From positions 1,359,873 through 1,423,872 of the forward strand of contig JAJEKB010021880.1 of the NCBI GenBank assembly GCA_022393335.1: DNA of 64,000 bases, in the 5' to 3' direction. Made by a program: the position numbers and the translations under genes. The notes under the pieces were generated by a model that ran no database searches, was not told where the DNA came from, and worked only from the letters and a program-made list of their open reading frames with translations. The stretch is from Macrotrachela quadricornifera (Eukaryota > Rotifera > Eurotatoria > Philodinida > Philodinidae). Shown in pieces: positions 22,422 through 34,567 of this stretch; within the stretch, counting starts at the first letter, position 1, and each line of letters opens with the position of its first letter.

Positions 22422-25400
22422 CATTGACACGTGTGATTTTAGCTATATCATGTGTTTATCCCTATTATTTTCACCTCTAGAGTCTATTTCTTTTTCTCCA
22501 ATAAAACGTCAAAAGTAAACTTCTTACGAGAATGTTTCACGCTCGATTCTTGTCTACAGACAATAGTTGACAAGGGCACTATTTGGATTTCCGTGTCGAC
22601 GATCCGTGCATTATCATATCTTTATTTTTAATCAATACATTGAGAGTGAGTTTATAATAGAAAGATTCAAACTATCATACCATATGTTTGGACTATTGCT
22701 TAAATAATCCTTTTTGGTAGAGAATCTTGAGATCACAATGAACTCTATTTGTCTCTCATTTATATACTAATTCTGAAGGTTTCAAAGAACAATGGTGTAT
22801 AAAAGGTAATGTTTTTAATATACGGCATCTGATTCTAAAGCAAGTTTATATCATTGTATCCTGTTAGGCAATTAGTGTAGAGTATTAGAGAACAGTTTGA
22901 TTGTGTGCTCAATTACTGTTATGTTGGTTTACTGTATAGGAAAATACGAGATTCAGAGTTTTAGCTATTAAGACATTTTCTGACTGTTTGCAATCTACTG
23001 GATTTCAATCACTTGTCCAATATGTATGATAAAAATTTATTTACTCGTATATACCGAATTACATATTGTATTAGGTGTTATATGAAAAGGATGGTGAAAG
23101 AAAATAAAATGATGTTTTTATATCGTACGAAGTTGAGCAAGGTTACATATAGATAAACATCTATGTTTATTAAATGAAAGAGGCAAGCCATACTTTATAT
23201 GGCAAGTTTCATAAGAAGATACATTTAGTTTTTCTTCACCGGATAATTTTGAAAATTTTGGACAAAATTTTTTTAATATTTTGGCAGTTTATGAAAATTT
23301 CCGAAAAAAATTGTCTATCCCCACATAGTTTTGCCACTTCGAGACAGCTCTGACCACAATATGTCGCCACTGATCCAGCTGGATAAGTTCTTCATTATTT
23401 TTCTTGAAGGGTGAGTGTAGCAACTACGATGCGTTTCGACCTTGCTAAAGGGTCTCATCAGGTAGTTATGACTTCGGAACTATCCGAATGATATAAAAAT
23501 CACAGATAAATTATATAATCTACATAGTTCACCTATAGATATTTCCCATTGGCAGTGATAGGTAACGTTTTCTTAAGGTTGAATCAAAGCACATCAAAAT
23601 CGCCATTTCAACCTTGCTTAAAGGTCTCATTGAGAGGCCTTTCCTCTTTCAGAATATGTATGGCATTTTGAAAAATGGCTAAGTTTCAAAAGACTTATCA
23701 TAAAAAATTCCCACCCTACTACCCTGTTTTCTTAGGAATGTCTCCGGTTTTTCAGTTTTGAAAAACTGCTTATTGTTCCATATAACAGGCGTTAGCTTAT
23801 TCACTTGTTACACGCTTTCAAAAAGTCCATTGACATATATTGAAAATATACCATGTAAACATGTTTTTTTGTAATTTGACTGTAAAAATCCATTTCTAAA
23901 ACTTCTTTTGCGTTTTTCTCAAAATATAGTTTTCAATCAGAAAAATTGAAACTACTTCTTCCTGCTTTGAGCTATAATCAATATTTTTTTGTTTTAAAGG
24001 TCTCAACGAGAGCAAACTTTTGTCCAACCAGTTTTTTAAAAGTCGAATGCTGGGCTGAAAAAAGTGGAATTTACTGGCGTTAAACCCTCACTTTTTCTGC
24101 TGATTTTTAGACCCTTCCAGTAAAATGGTCATAAAAAATCAATAAGATTGAATTTAAAAATTCTGTTCGCACAAAAGTTGCGTCCTGACATTAGCTTTAA
24201 TTTGAGACAAGCCCGACCTCGATACATTTCGTTACGACGGAGTCTTGTCAATTTTTCTGAAAGCCAAAAATGACCTGTAATGCAGCTGAAACTTCGGTCT
24301 AGTATGGCTAATCAGACTGATATTTTTACCAGAGGCGTATCTCACCAGAGTTACTCATCCCTGAAAATTTCAGCTCAAAAGACCAATTCTAAGTGGGAAA
24401 TCATTTATGAGGGGAGGGGGCTTGATATGTCACTCTCACTACTTTCAGTATGCCCTAAGTAGATTCAATTCAATTTTTCGATGCTTCTGTTTTATCTATC
24501 TTATATATCTTTCTTTTTGATAATATTGATCTTACTTATACTTTTACATTTTTAGTTCACAAGACAGCGTATTCTATGTCATTTTTATTATAAGCTTTCT
24601 CAAAAAAACATTACTTCTTTCATTTCTTTTTTTTTATTCAAATAATTTCTGATATGCTCTTGATATACTTTTAAAGCACCGAACTCATTCGATACGTCGA
24701 ATATCATGCAATGAGATTGAAAAAAAAACGTTTCCAATTGTCTAAAACAGCATTATTTTCTTTCGTTCATATGCACGTAGATAATTAGTGAAAAATGTAT
24801 TAAATAAATGAGATTTAATAGTAACAAGCTGATCAATGGCATCTAAGTGTTGGTAAGAAAAGGAGGAGACGTAAGAATGCGATAAACTCACTTGAACGAA
24901 TATGATGAACTTATATTCGAAGCTTCTCTACCAATGTAGTAACTCATAAACCAGTCTTTACTAAATATCTACGAAAACTAAGTAATAGATCTACAGTAAC
25001 CAATATACTTCATCGTTAGATTTTACCTTTTTGATTATCATTAAGCAGAAAAAAATTATGTACCGCAGAAAACTGTGATATGTGTATATGTTATATAAGG
25101 AAGTCTTTTGTGCCGTCTTATATTATGACCATGGTCGACTCGCACTGCTTCAAGTTAATTATAAATGGTCTTGAATCATTTTGTATTCTGTAAAGACAAT
25201 ATATTCAGCTGCATGAGTTGGAGACATGTAGTCAATAGGAAAACGGTTTGTTTCAATGAATAAATAATGATATAGGGAAGGAAATACATATATTAGACAT
25301 AAAGAACTGGTAGGTGCACATCAGTTCCTATTAAAAGAACTGTCGCATAGTTCCTAAGATCGGAACTACTATGGAGCTGTCCTAGGCCTAGTCCTGATTG

Positions 25401-28400
25401 AGTTCTATTGTTAAAAGTTGTAATTTTTTTCTTTCAATAAGTTATTGTTTATAGAAATGCGCTACGTCGATTTCTTTATCCATTACGTGATTCAATGTTT
25501 AGAAAAATACTTTTCTATTACCATTATTCTAAAAACTCAACTTATTGTCATTGTCGATTATTATATGATCGATTTTGAACAAAATATTTTCTGTTCATTT
25601 GAAGCAAATATTATATTTGAAATCAGTATCAAAAAATGAGTCAATCGATATTTTTCAAACTATTTCACTGAGTTCTTTTTCCGTCAAATTTTCACCTTTG
25701 GTTTCCTCGGGAATATATGAAAAGATGAATTTATCTATGAATAATATTTTACTGTCCAAATTAGTTTTTGATTAAGCTCAGTTTTTCATATACCCTCCAG
25801 GAAAATAAAGAATCAAAATTTGACCGAAACAAAGTCGTAGATACAATTGGATAGAAATATAAATAGATCGACTTCATTTTTGTGTTGTACTCTCCGTGAG
25901 AAATTCTCAACGCCCAACAATTAAGCCGTTTTTCATGGCTGCTGAGATATAAGATCAAAAGTTCCTTGATCTGTTTAGGACTCTCGAGATTATCTCGGTG
26001 ATCGAGTGTTTTGTGTATGAGTTATCGAAGGTTTTTCGAGTCTGCCACAGTCCAAAACTGCTAATTTAGAAAAGACAAATGATTTGGACGTGATTGTCAT
26101 AGATGAATGATTTATTCGAAGATGCTGAGATTTTGACTAACTTGATGTATCATTAAGATCTTTCTATGAAGAAATATCAAAACTTTATCATGCGCTACTT
26201 ATCAGATATACAATCATGAAAATGACTGAAATAGATATTTTGCTCTTTGGATAGAACATCTGTAGAAGACCAAATACACATTCATTTCACTTGATATTTG
26301 TTTAAATAATAGGATCACCTACCAACTATGGATATCTATACGAAGTTTCGGCTGAACCCGTTGAGCTGTTCTCGAGATATAGTTTTGACAATGGACGGTT
26401 TTTTCATGATCTTGGTTTTTAGGACTTTTCATAAAAATTCAATATGAAAAGTGGCTGATTCAATATTTTTTTACGTGATTTGTGCCGAACATTATCAAAC
26501 AGTTACTTTTACCACATATATGAAAGTGAATAAAACTGGAAATGGTTGATTGATCATCTCTCAGTGTGTTGAGTTGTAGCTTATGTGCATTGACTCCAGA
26601 GTCCAAGCAAATTTAGTATTTTGATTACAGCATTGATCTATGAAGGATTTTGAATGTGATAGAATATTAAAATAAAGAATAGCTGTAAGAAGAATTTTAT
26701 TCATAATAATGAATAACTGATGAAACAGAACAAAGTAAAAACAAAGAGTCTAAAAGATAAACAGAGAAATGTATTATGAAGAAAAAACGAGTAATAGTTT
26801 AATCAAAAACAAAAACAGTTTACTCATCCTCAAAACTAAGTTGCGATGTCTTCTAGGTAGAGTTTAATGAGACTAAAAAGAATTAAAAATATTTTACTCA
26901 TTAATATTCAATCTTTGATCAGAATAGTGTATAATTCTCTTTCAGTGTTATTGAAAAAGAAAAAAGAAAATCTTTTGTATATTATGTAAAGTAATCTCAG
27001 AATCTAACAAGAAATAAAAGTTTTTATTTAATAGAGACAACATCATAAAATCGATCATAAATTGAAACATTTTTTGAGTGAGAATATATGTCATATTATT
27101 ATAGTAAAAATGTAAATAAAATTATAAATGCGGTTATTCATGATATTCATCCTTTAAGTTACTGCTGTGTTCTATACCTTTGATTTACGTTCTTTTAAAA
27201 TGGCATGTGATTGCTTCTCTCAAAATTTCTTTTACATCGTCCTTGTCGCACGTTTATAGTTACTTAGAAAAAATAAGAAATTACACCATCACAAGAAATT
27301 CAATGACACATCATACACGATAGAATATTTAAAAAGTAACATAGAATGTGAAAGCGTATACGTTCTAATTAAACATTCATATTTCACAAGCAACAACATC
27401 AATCTATGCGTTAATGAATCTTACCTTGCATACGTTACCCGTCGAATTGGTTTATCGGATTCTCGATAACCTCGAACCAAATCAAATTTTTTGGTCATGC
27501 CAAAATGTTTGCAAAAGATTAAATTCTATTTTAGCTACGTATTATCCATATCAGGTAATTGGAGGTTTTATTATGAGGTCATAATTTTATCACGTTTTAA
27601 ATGTACCATTATTTTCTTGAAAATGGATTACTTGATTAATTTTCCTGTTTATAAATTAAAAGAACATTATTTCATACAATGGTGTTCTATATTTTGGTGC
27701 ATTGTATGAACAAAAAAGCTTAAAAGAATATTCAGAAATCTTGTCAACTATTGCTGAAGTCTTATAACGTCTTACAAAGTCTTGTAAAATATAAAATTGA
27801 ATGAAATAATTTTTCGAAGATATTGAAGCTATTTTTTTTTTCAAAAATAATCAGAAAGTGAATCTATCTAAAATCAATGAATTTGTAATTGTTTGAATGT
27901 AATCTGTTTTTTACTAGATGAAATTCAAATTTCATAGGACTGTGAAATTTAATGCAGCGCTTCTAATGTTAGTTATTGAGAAACCAGTAAGTGGCAGAAA
28001 ATAAATAATCATCTGCATGAATCAGTGTAAAATATACATCTCATAAGAATATTTTTAGAGATTGATTACTTAACTAAAAGTTACTCGCAAAAATATCGAA
28101 TGTAATCAGTTTACTAAAAGACACTGCTGCTTATCCTTCTTATTTTACCCACAGGTTGGATTCATCGTGAGGATAAAAACCCTAAAAAGTGCACACACTA
28201 TCGAACTTTCCTTTTTGAATTATGCTCATTTTACTGAATTTTCAGTCTATAACAAACTAACGCGAGAAATACTGCAATAAAAAATTTTCCTCTGAAATTT
28301 CACTCAATAAGTGATCTCATGCTTTTTATACTATTCTGAGAGTTCCCATTCAAACAAATGCTTTCTTACTGAGATATTGAATGCCAAAAAAGACGGACTG

Positions 28401-28846
28401 TTGCTCGAGCTTTTGTGAAAAGGTAATGCTTGTTTTTGCAAACATGCTATTTCGAAAGAGAAATGTTCATTTGAACTAGAAATCAAAACAGAGCAGAATA
28501 AGACAAGATTGCAGGTAAATGTTTGGAAATTCTTTGGATGAGAATTTAATAATGAAAGTATCCATATTGAGGATGTATATCTGTGATAATCAACATAATG
28601 GTTTAAGATAGTTTTCTTAGATAGCATCGGGAAAATTCAAACTATTTTCAATTTCTGTGATATTTTCACTTTAATTGACTTCTTGTCATTTCTCAAAACT
28701 ACTGACAGTTTTCTACAACCCAAATGTAACTTTTATAATGATGAAAAAGTGCTATCTAATTGTAATTAATGACTTATAAATGACAGAATATTTTTGTTTT
28801 TAGTTATCTTTTGGAAAGTTGAAGTATAGGTCAAAGAATTCATTGT
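22422..28846. other. Gene-poor region downstream of the NHL gene
   Basis: AT-rich DNA with many short frames and no recognisable protein. Three diverged copies of a phrase like AACCTTGCTAAAGGTCTCA occur at about 23440, 23610 and 23995. The phrase CTGAAAATTTCAGCTCAAAAG, shared with the hairpin near 36.2 kb, occurs at about 24361. No RNA gene was found. Confidence 0.5.
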
Positions 28847-29656
28847 TATTGTCCATCCAAAAAAAGAATGGTATATGGATGTTTTTTGAATAACTTTCGA
28901 TAGGAACAAGATAGAGACCTGCGGTTTTCAACGTTTAATAGGCAAGATCCAGGAGCGTATTTTCATAACCAAATACTTTTCTAGAAAAAAATTTCAAAAC
29001 CGAGTTTTTGCATCATCTCTGGAAAACTACGCTGGATTTTTGAAAACTACCATAGAAGTCTATTGATTTTCTCACATATTTGAAAACAGCAGCGAAAACT
29101 GAGTCAAATCATATATGTTTTGAATCTTTTCACGAACTTTTATTTTCGTCGAAAAACTCTCACCTAGTTCCCATCAGGGTCACATCAAAAAATTAACTCA
29201 GTGAGAACACTGTTTCTACTGTTTAGTCATTTGCCATTTTATATTCTACTAGCATTTTACAAGCTTTGAACTTGTTTTCCACTGTTCAAGTGACGTTTTG
29301 ACTGAGTTCATTTTTTGATGTGACCCTGATGGGAACTAGGTGAGAGTTTTTCGACGAAAATAAAAGTTCGTGAAAAGATTCAAAACATATATGATTTGAC
29401 TCAGTTTTCGCTGCTGTTTTCAAATATGTGAGAAAATCAATAGACTTCTATGGTAGTTTTCAAAAATCCAGCGTAGTTTTCCAGAGATGATGCAAAAACC
29501 CGGTTTTGAAATTTTTTTCTAGAAAATTATTTGCTTATGAAAATATGCTTCTGGGTCTTGCCTATTAAACGTTGAAAACCGCAGGTCTCTATCTTGTTCC
29601 TATCGAAAGTTATTCAAAAAACATCCATATACCATTCTTTTTTTGGATGGACAATA
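28847..29656. mobile_element. 810-bp near-perfect palindrome, probable snapback MITE
   Basis: The left arm 28847-29201 and right arm 29301-29656 are reverse complements at about 95% or better, with a unique loop of about 100 bp. The outer ends read TATTGTCCATCC and its complement, so a TA target duplication is possible but cannot be told apart from the palindrome itself. There is no coding capacity. High arm identity implies recent formation or ongoing arm-to-arm correction. Confidence 0.85.
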
Positions 29657-30348
29657 GTCACAAGTTCACATCAGTAGGAATTGGAGTTGGCGACAACCAC
29701 ACATGAATTGGAGCTGGGCACCCACTCTTCGTCACAACTTATTATAGCTCATGAGCTGGTACTGACATACATGTTGATTTATATAAAGTTGATAATGAGT
29801 TAAAATTAAGCATGTTTTCATAATGATATCATTAGTTGGTTATTACTAATCAGCCAGAACAGACACTTTGAAAAAAGATAGTGTGCATTTGTCTGTTTGT
29901 CGTCCAAGACGCAGTAATACATAATAAAAGAAAAACAATTAATCAAACTCTACTCGTGCAAGACGCAAGAGGTGATTTATGAAGCTAAGCTTTTTCACCG
30001 ACTGAAGCCACGTTGACTACACCTGAGTCTACCCACTGTCAAGCCCCCGATTACACCAGTCCTTTCACACATGGCTTTATTTTCAAGCAGTTGTGAAGTG
30101 GTACAATACTTCTATCTACCTCGATTATGAATGAAGATATTTTAATTTTAACTCTTCTACAATATTTCTAATGTCAGTTGTCACAGTTTTTATGTTGAAA
30201 GATTCAAAGTAATTTAACATCTCTTTTTGAATATAAAACGAGCTGCAGGTGAACACCAGCTCACATAAATGAAAACTGAAGTAGATGACCCGCATTTTAT
30301 GCCAGTGCCTCACAGCTGTCGAGCTTGAACTGTCATGTACCTATTGTC
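29657..30348. other. No supported gene; 5' flank of the LRR array
   Basis: This should hold the 5' part of the leucine-rich-repeat gene, but no NACHT, death-fold or start exon was recognised. A short direct repeat of GAATTGGAG occurs near 29675-29720. Confidence 0.45.
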
Positions 30349-32017
30349 TAGAGATGCATGGAAAAATCTCTCAAAAATAATATTATAGTCGATAGAACAC
30401 GACATCCTATCGATGCCTTACGAGATGAGACGATACTACTCATACTTTATTCACCTATCTCATATTTATCTTCTTCTCTACATATAGACACTCACCATAC
30501 TGAACCTTCACGAGAATCAAATCGGAGCTGCTGGTGCACAACATCTTGCTGATACCTTACGGCATATCACAGTGATTCTCATTGTATTTACATCTCTTTC
30601 ATATTCATCTTCTTCTCTACATATAGACACTCACTACACTAAATCTTCGTTGCAATCAAATTGGAGCTACTGGTGCAGAATATCTGGCTGATGCCTTACG
30701 GCATAATACAGTGATACTCATTCTATTTACATTTCTCTAATATTCATCCTCTTCTCTACATATAGACACTCACTACACTATATCTTCAAAGCAATCAAAT
30801 CGGCGATGCTGGTGTACAACATCTTGCCGATGCCTTACAGCACAACAGAGTGATTCTCATTCAATTTACATCTCTCTCATATTCAGTTTCTTCTCTACAT
30901 ATAGACACTCACTAAACTAAATCTTCAAAGCAATCAAATCGGAGATACTGGTACACAACATCTTGCTGATACCTTACGGCATAACAAAGTGATTCTCATT
31001 GTATTTATATCTCTTTCATATTCATCTTCTTCTCTACATATAGACACTCACTACACTGATTCTTGATCAAAATCAAATAGGAGATGCTGGTGCACAACAT
31101 CTTGCTGATGCTTTACGGCATAATACAGTGACTCTTGTCGTATTTACGTATCTCTCATATTCATCGTCTTTTCAACATATAGACACTCACCACACTAATT
31201 CTTCGTCGCAATCAAATAGGAACTGCTGGTGCAGAATATCTGGCTGATGCCTTACGGCATAATACAGTAATTCTCATCCTATTTACATCTCTCTCATATT
31301 CATCTTCTTCTCTACATATAGACACTCACCATACTGGACTTTTACAACAATCAAATCGGAGATGCTGGTGCACAGCATCTTGCTGATACCTTACGGCATA
31401 ACACAGTGATTCTTATTCTATTTACATCTCTTTCATATTCATCTTCTTCTCTACATATAGACACTCACTACACTGATTCTTGATCAGAATCAAATCGGAG
31501 ATGCTGGTGCACAACATCTTGCTGATGCTTTACGGCGTAACACAGTGATTCTTATCCTATTTACATCTCTCTCATATTCATCTTCTACTCTACACATAGA
31601 CACTCACCATACTGAACCTTTACGAGAATCATATAGGAGCTGCTGGTGCACAAGATCTTGCGAATGCCTTACGGCATAACAGAGTGATTCTCAATCTATT
31701 TACATCTGTCTCATATTCATCTTCTTCTCTACATATAGACACTCACCACACTGAACCTTTACAACAATCAAATCGGAACTGCTGGTGCACAACATCTTGC
31801 TGATGCCTTACGGCATAACACGGTGATTCCCATCTTATTTTGGATCTGTCGCATATTCGTCTTCTTCTCTACATATAGACACTCACCATACTGAAGGTTG
31901 GTTTCAATCGAATCGGAGATGCTGGTGCACACCATCTGGCTGATGCCTTACGGCATAATACAGTAATTCTCGTCTTATTTACATCTCTCTCATATTCATC
32001 GTCTTTTCGACATACAG
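30349..32017 (+). repeat. 139-bp tandem exon-intron repeat array
   Basis: Twelve head-to-tail units of 139 bp (one is 140), each one 84-nt LRR exon plus one 55-nt intron. The introns are nearly as alike as the exons, so whole exon-intron units were duplicated or homogenised. The first unit is decayed. Confidence 0.95.
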
Positions 32018-32107
32018 ACACTCGCCACATTGGCCTTATCGGGGAATTACATTTCTAGAAGTGTTGGAGAACAAATGAAACAACAGGATAATAGATTACA
32101 GGTTTAA
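30488..32107 (+). CDS. 3' part of a leucine-rich-repeat protein (NLRC3/RI-type LRRs), twelve exons
   Basis: Eleven exons of exactly 84 nt start at 30488, 30627, 30766, 30905, 31044, 31183, 31322, 31461, 31600, 31739 and 31879; a terminal 90-nt exon is 32018-32107 (TAA). Each 84-nt exon is one 28-residue LRR with consensus TLTTLNLYNNQIGDAG then AQHLADALRHNT, the ribonuclease-inhibitor type found in NOD-like receptors. The introns are 55 nt (one is 56), begin GTGATTCTC or GTAATTCTC, and end CATATAG, CACATAG or CATACAG. All junctions are phase 0, and no exon has an indel or stop. A degenerate twelfth unit at 30349-30432 ends ...DALRDET, but its intron begins AT instead of GT. No upstream domain was found, so the gene is 5'-incomplete here or truncated. 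The LRRs presumably bind a protein or microbial ligand; that role is inferred from the family. Confidence 0.85.
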
Positions 32108-32387
32108 TATGTTAATGACAGCTTTGTTGTTCGCGAATAAACAGGTGCACACCGTTTTTTTCATCTTGTTCATATCGAAGCAGGCACGCGAGCAGTTAGA
32201 TATCTGAACAGAATGATACTACAATTATAGACTTAAGTAAATCCACGTACGGCATAGGTTACATAGACTAGCTATCCTTTGGTGTTACAACCATGTGTCA
32301 GTCTCTGAGTCTCGGGTATTGGCTGTACCGAACATGAACTGTAAACGATTATTAATTATTATAGAACAATTGCTAACTTCGTACTTA

Positions 32388-33690
32388 GGTCTATCCAAAA
32401 GTTCCCAGATTTAAAAAAAAAAATATGAAGACAAAGAGAAAGTTCAAGTTTTATTTTATTAAATGTTCAAAATAGTCACCATGATTCTTTATACAAAGTT
32501 CCATCCTTTCTAATAATTTGTCAAAAGTTTTTTTGAATTCTTCTTTTGGAATATTTCTTACCACTTTGGAAACCGCACGAGCCAATGATTTTTCATCTGG
32601 TTGATCAGTTAAATTCCGTTTGATGTAATCATTTAGCCAATAATCACATGGTGCAAGGTCAGGCGAATAAGGTGGATGTGGCATTATATTGATACCTTCT
32701 TCTGTTAAATAATTAATAACATCTGAATGACGATGGGGTCCAGCACTATCATGAAGCAATTTTATACCTTTTGTACCATTTGACTTTCTTTGTTTCCATA
32801 TTTCTTTAACAATAGGCTTGAGACAATTTTCAATATAATAGTTGTGATCTATAGTCTTGCCTTTATCAACAGCATGTATAAGAACAGAACCATTTGATTT
32901 AAAGAATATGCAAAATAAATTTTTTAGTTCAAATTTACTTCGACGAACAATAGTTGTTGGTGATTCACCTTCACTAACTCAGCTTGCGTTGGTTGACTTT
33001 CGACCAATCTACCTATGGTAAATCCACGTCTCATCACCAGTTATAATATCACATAATCGCCAGGAATCATTACGAAATTTCGCCAAATTTTCACGACAAA
33101 GTTTAACACGTTGTTGCATATGTTCATCTGTAAGTTGATGGGGCACCCAACGCGATGTAATTTTTTTCATCTTAAGATAATCGTGGATAATTCGTGCTAT
33201 TGTACCATAAGAGAGAGATGTTTCAGCTATAATATCATCATAAGTTGAATGTGGATCATTGTTGATAACCTGTCGTACTTCTTCAATATTTTTATCTGTA
33301 AGTTCGGAAACCGGACGACCAGATCGAGGATCATCATTGACATCTTCTCTTCCTTCACGGAAACGCTTTGCCCACTCCGCAATTGTTGGATATGATGGAG
33401 CCTTGGGTCCCAAAGCTGTTACAAATTCTTCGTGAATTGTCTTTGGATTTATCCCCAAAATGGTTCGCATTTTTATATAATACCGATTGTATTCATTATT
33501 CATTTTTGAAAATTTTTTTTTAGTTCAAATTGAAGTTCATCGAAAAAAATATTGTAACTAAGTCCGAAATAGAGTTACTATATCTATAATTATAGACAAA
33601 GCCCTCCACTGTTTATCCATGCAAATAACACTTCAATGCTAATTGGTTTAAAAAATTGCCAATAGCAATCTGGGAACTTTTGGATAGACC
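32388..33690. mobile_element. Complete mariner element, 1303 bp
   Basis: Terminal inverted repeats are GGTCTATCCAAAAGTTCCCA at 32388 and its complement at the right end, flanked by TA at 32386-32387 and 33691-33692. Length and layout are typical of mariner. It sits about 280 bp downstream of the LRR gene and encodes one transposase on the minus strand. Confidence 0.95.
32451..33503 (-). pseudogene. mariner transposase, 350 codons, two premature stops
   Basis: Runs from an ATG at 33503 to a TAA at 32451 without frameshift, the usual mariner length. The N-terminal half has helix-turn-helix DNA-binding regions (FREGREDVNDDPRSGRPVSE; STYDDIIAETSLSYGTIARI). Catalytic residues are GDETWIYHR (first Asp), LHDSAGPH (second) and YSPDLAPCDYW (third), giving the D34D pattern. 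The only visible lesions are a TAG just after IYHR and a TGA twelve codons later, where family members have sense codons, so this copy died recently. Confidence 0.93.
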
Positions 33691-33692
33691 TA

Positions 33693-34111
33693 AGTATTCT
33701 TCTCTTATATAACATATAACAAATAAAAAATACTTTTGAAGAATAAACCGGTTTTTCTATTGTCATTAGATTTGATGTACTATTTTTGTGATCATAAATA
33801 GAAATTACATCAGATACTAATCACAGTTCTTATAGAAACTCAATACAATAGAGATAATTTATTGTGTATCACTTTTTAAATAAATCATATATTGAATAAT
33901 TTTTACAGTTTGGTAATCTTGTAATTAGTATTTATTAATATTATATAATTATAAGCGTGAAAGTAATCTCGATACATAGTTAATTAATTTTTATATTTAT
34001 ATAAAATGAACCAAAAGGAAAAGAAATAATTATTTTGAGATAAGACTCTACCGAGACTTTATTAATTACTTAAAAGAAAAGAAAAAAAAATATTTGAAAG
34101 TTTAACTAAGT
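33693..34111. other. AT-rich spacer, no gene
   Basis: Very AT-rich sequence between the mariner element and the GPCR relic. Nothing recognisable. Confidence 0.5.
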
Positions 34112-34565
34112 TCAAATAGCTTTTGAACTTGGATCAGTAGGTGCAAATGCGTGTTGATCATCATCATCATCATCATCATCATTAAAAATATAACTTGTTG
34201 ATTCATCTTCTATTTGATTTTCATTAACAATTGGTATTGTTGTATAAATAAATGTATGATTTGTATTTAAACGTTTTTTAGTTTTCTACGGTGGCCATCT
34301 ATTTATTCTAATAAAATCACGAAATTTTTTTGTTAATACTAAATAAAGTAATGGATTTAATAAATCATTTGCGTAAACAAAAACAAGTGTTAAAAGATTT
34401 AATATTTGTATATATGGTGTTGGTCCGCGTTCATTAAATGTATCATATAACTCAAGTATCCATAATGGTAAACAAAGAACAAAATATGATATTATCATTA
34501 ATAAAACACATGTTGTTGTACTTCTTTTATATAAAGGAGGGGGAACAGTTTGTAACATGACATGA
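34112..34565 (-). pseudogene. 3' fragment of a rhodopsin-family GPCR
   Basis: The minus-strand frame shows a basic loop (LYKRSTTT), a sixth transmembrane helix (VLLMIISYFVLCLPLWILEL), an extracellular loop and a seventh helix ending NDLLNPLLYLVLTKKFRDF. The last contains NPLLY, the NPxxY motif. A TAG at 34286-34288 interrupts the tail, but the same frame then continues for about 57 codons (including a run of Asp and ending DPSSKAI) to TGA at 34112. The sequence upstream of the sixth helix is cut at 34565 by a TA-flanked repeat element, and no helices 1-5 were found beyond it. It is therefore a truncated, non-functional receptor fragment. It looks like a peptide or amine receptor, but the ligand class cannot be assigned. 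Confidence 0.8.
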
Positions 34566-34567
34566 TA

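Noticed and set aside
30488..32017. CRISPR-like array of regular repeats and spacers
   Set aside because: The 139-bp unit is an LRR exon plus a GT-AG intron; there are no short palindromic repeats or unique spacers.
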